Assembly (NCBI GenBank): GCA_945861175.1 | Contig: CAMATR010000130.1 | Coordinates: 1 to 5,997 of the forward strand | Source of the DNA: Chitinophaga pinensis | GTDB taxonomy: Bacteria; Bacteroidota; Bacteroidia; Flavobacteriales_D; Crocinitomicaceae | Direction: 5' to 3' | DNA: 5,997 nucleotides | Shown: positions 5,767-5,997 of the stretch, one piece after another | Numbering within the stretch: position 1 is the stretch's first letter | Layout: every line of letters starts with the position of its first letter | The notes under the pieces: generated by a model | Databases searched by the model: none | What the model was told of the DNA's origin: nothing | What the model saw: only the letters and a program-made list of their open reading frames with translations | Position numbers and translations under genes: made by a program

Positions 5767-5823
5767 ATTGATTAGCTGATTTGAAGTTATAAAACTTGTT
5801 TAAGTTTCAGCTAAATTGATTAG
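5767..5823. promoter_or_regulatory. Nested repeats in the leader of the sigma factor gene
   Basis: The gap between the polyprenyl synthetase stop and the sigma TTG contains an 8-bp inverted repeat TTAGCTGA (5772-5779) / TCAGCTAA (5807-5814). Inside it lie the smaller dyads AAGTT-ATAA-AACTT (5784-5797) and AAACTT-GTTT-AAGTTT (5792-5807). A direct repeat ATTGATTAG also occurs at 5767-5775 and 5815-5823, 48 bases apart. No U tract follows on the minus strand, so a terminator is unlikely. Position suggests a promoter, operator or leader structure for the sigma operon. I could not identify a -33/-7 promoter pair. AT richness makes part of this expected by chance. Confidence 0.4.
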
Positions 5824-5997
5824 TTAGTGCGAATCATTAATGAATTAGCAAGATCAATTAGGTCTGACTTTTTTTCTTCTGGTATACTTAATTTAGAGAG
5901 CGCATTCATAGCGAGTTCAAAATATCTTTGCATTTCTTTCTCACAGGAAGTTCTTGCGCCAACAAGTGTGTAGATTTCACGGGTTCGTTTCACTTTA
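5820..5997 (-). CDS. Polyprenyl synthetase (isoprenyl diphosphate synthase), C-terminal end (5' end outside window)
   Basis: The frame is open from the window edge (last whole codon at 5996-5994) to TAA at 5822-5820, giving 58 residues. It reads REIYTLVGARTSCEKEMQRY, then FELAMNALSKL, a short linker, and SDLIDLANSLMIRTN. This matches the C-terminal helices of trans-isoprenyl diphosphate synthases, where an alanine-rich helix is followed by L..La..li.R near the stop. The Asp-rich catalytic motifs lie outside the window, so chain-length type (geranylgeranyl, octaprenyl) cannot be told. It is assigned by pattern only. No terminator separates it from the sigma gene, so some read-through into that operon is possible. 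Confidence 0.66.
   Translation of the reverse strand, partial: KVKRTREIYTLVGARTSCEKEMQRYFELAMNALSKLSIPEEKKSDLIDLANSLMIRTN

Noticed and set aside
5780..5808. Plus-strand TTTG-N17-TAAGTTTC, close to the Bacteroidota promoter consensus
   Set aside because: It points antisense into the polyprenyl synthetase gene and no plus-strand gene follows. Such matches are frequent in AT-rich DNA.
1..5997. CRISPR arrays, tRNA or rRNA genes, insertion sequences, riboswitches
   Set aside because: No regularly spaced repeats, no tRNA or rRNA-like stretches, no transposase motifs or terminal inverted repeats, and no known riboswitch core were seen.

Overview
The window looks like an AT-rich Bacteroidota chromosome, probably Flavobacteriales (inferred). 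The basis is a type IX secretion (T9SS) C-terminal sorting domain, a SprB-type repeat, A-rich leaders in place of strong Shine-Dalgarno sites, and a Bacteroidota-style ECF sigma factor with a Spy/CnrX-like sensor. The exact genus cannot be read from the sequence.

Layout. Bases 1-337 (+) are the 3' end of mtnA (methionine salvage), closed by a strong hairpin terminator at 342-369 that also serves the convergent gene. Bases 393-1061 (-) encode a small exported protein with one clear SprB repeat. Bases 1062-1296 are non-coding, with an isolated 9-bp dyad and, at 1252-1279, the terminator of the operon to the right. Bases 1297-5761 (-) form a tightly packed six-gene set, listed here in transcription order: ECF sigma factor (5761-5192), one-TM 93-aa protein placed as an anti-sigma factor (5155-4874), membrane-anchored periplasmic Spy/CnrX-like metal-sensor protein (4877-4422), MbnP-like protein (4425-3754), MbnH/MauG-type di-heme cytochrome c peroxidase (3764-2733), and a YHYH-domain protein with a T9SS signal (2667-1297). 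Bases 5820-5997 (-) are the last 58 codons of a polyprenyl synthetase.

How the genes may work together. The first three operon genes match the architecture of the CnrH/CnrY/CnrX sigma, anti-sigma and periplasmic sensor system of Cupriavidus. The next two are the MbnP/MbnH pair, in which a di-heme enzyme oxidises a tryptophan of its partner to create a copper-binding site. The last gene adds an exported His-rich YHYH protein. The simplest reading is a self-regulated, metal-responsive (probably copper) envelope system, with no methanobactin genes in view. Family assignments come from motifs read by eye. The metal, the regulatory circuit and YHYH participation are inference.
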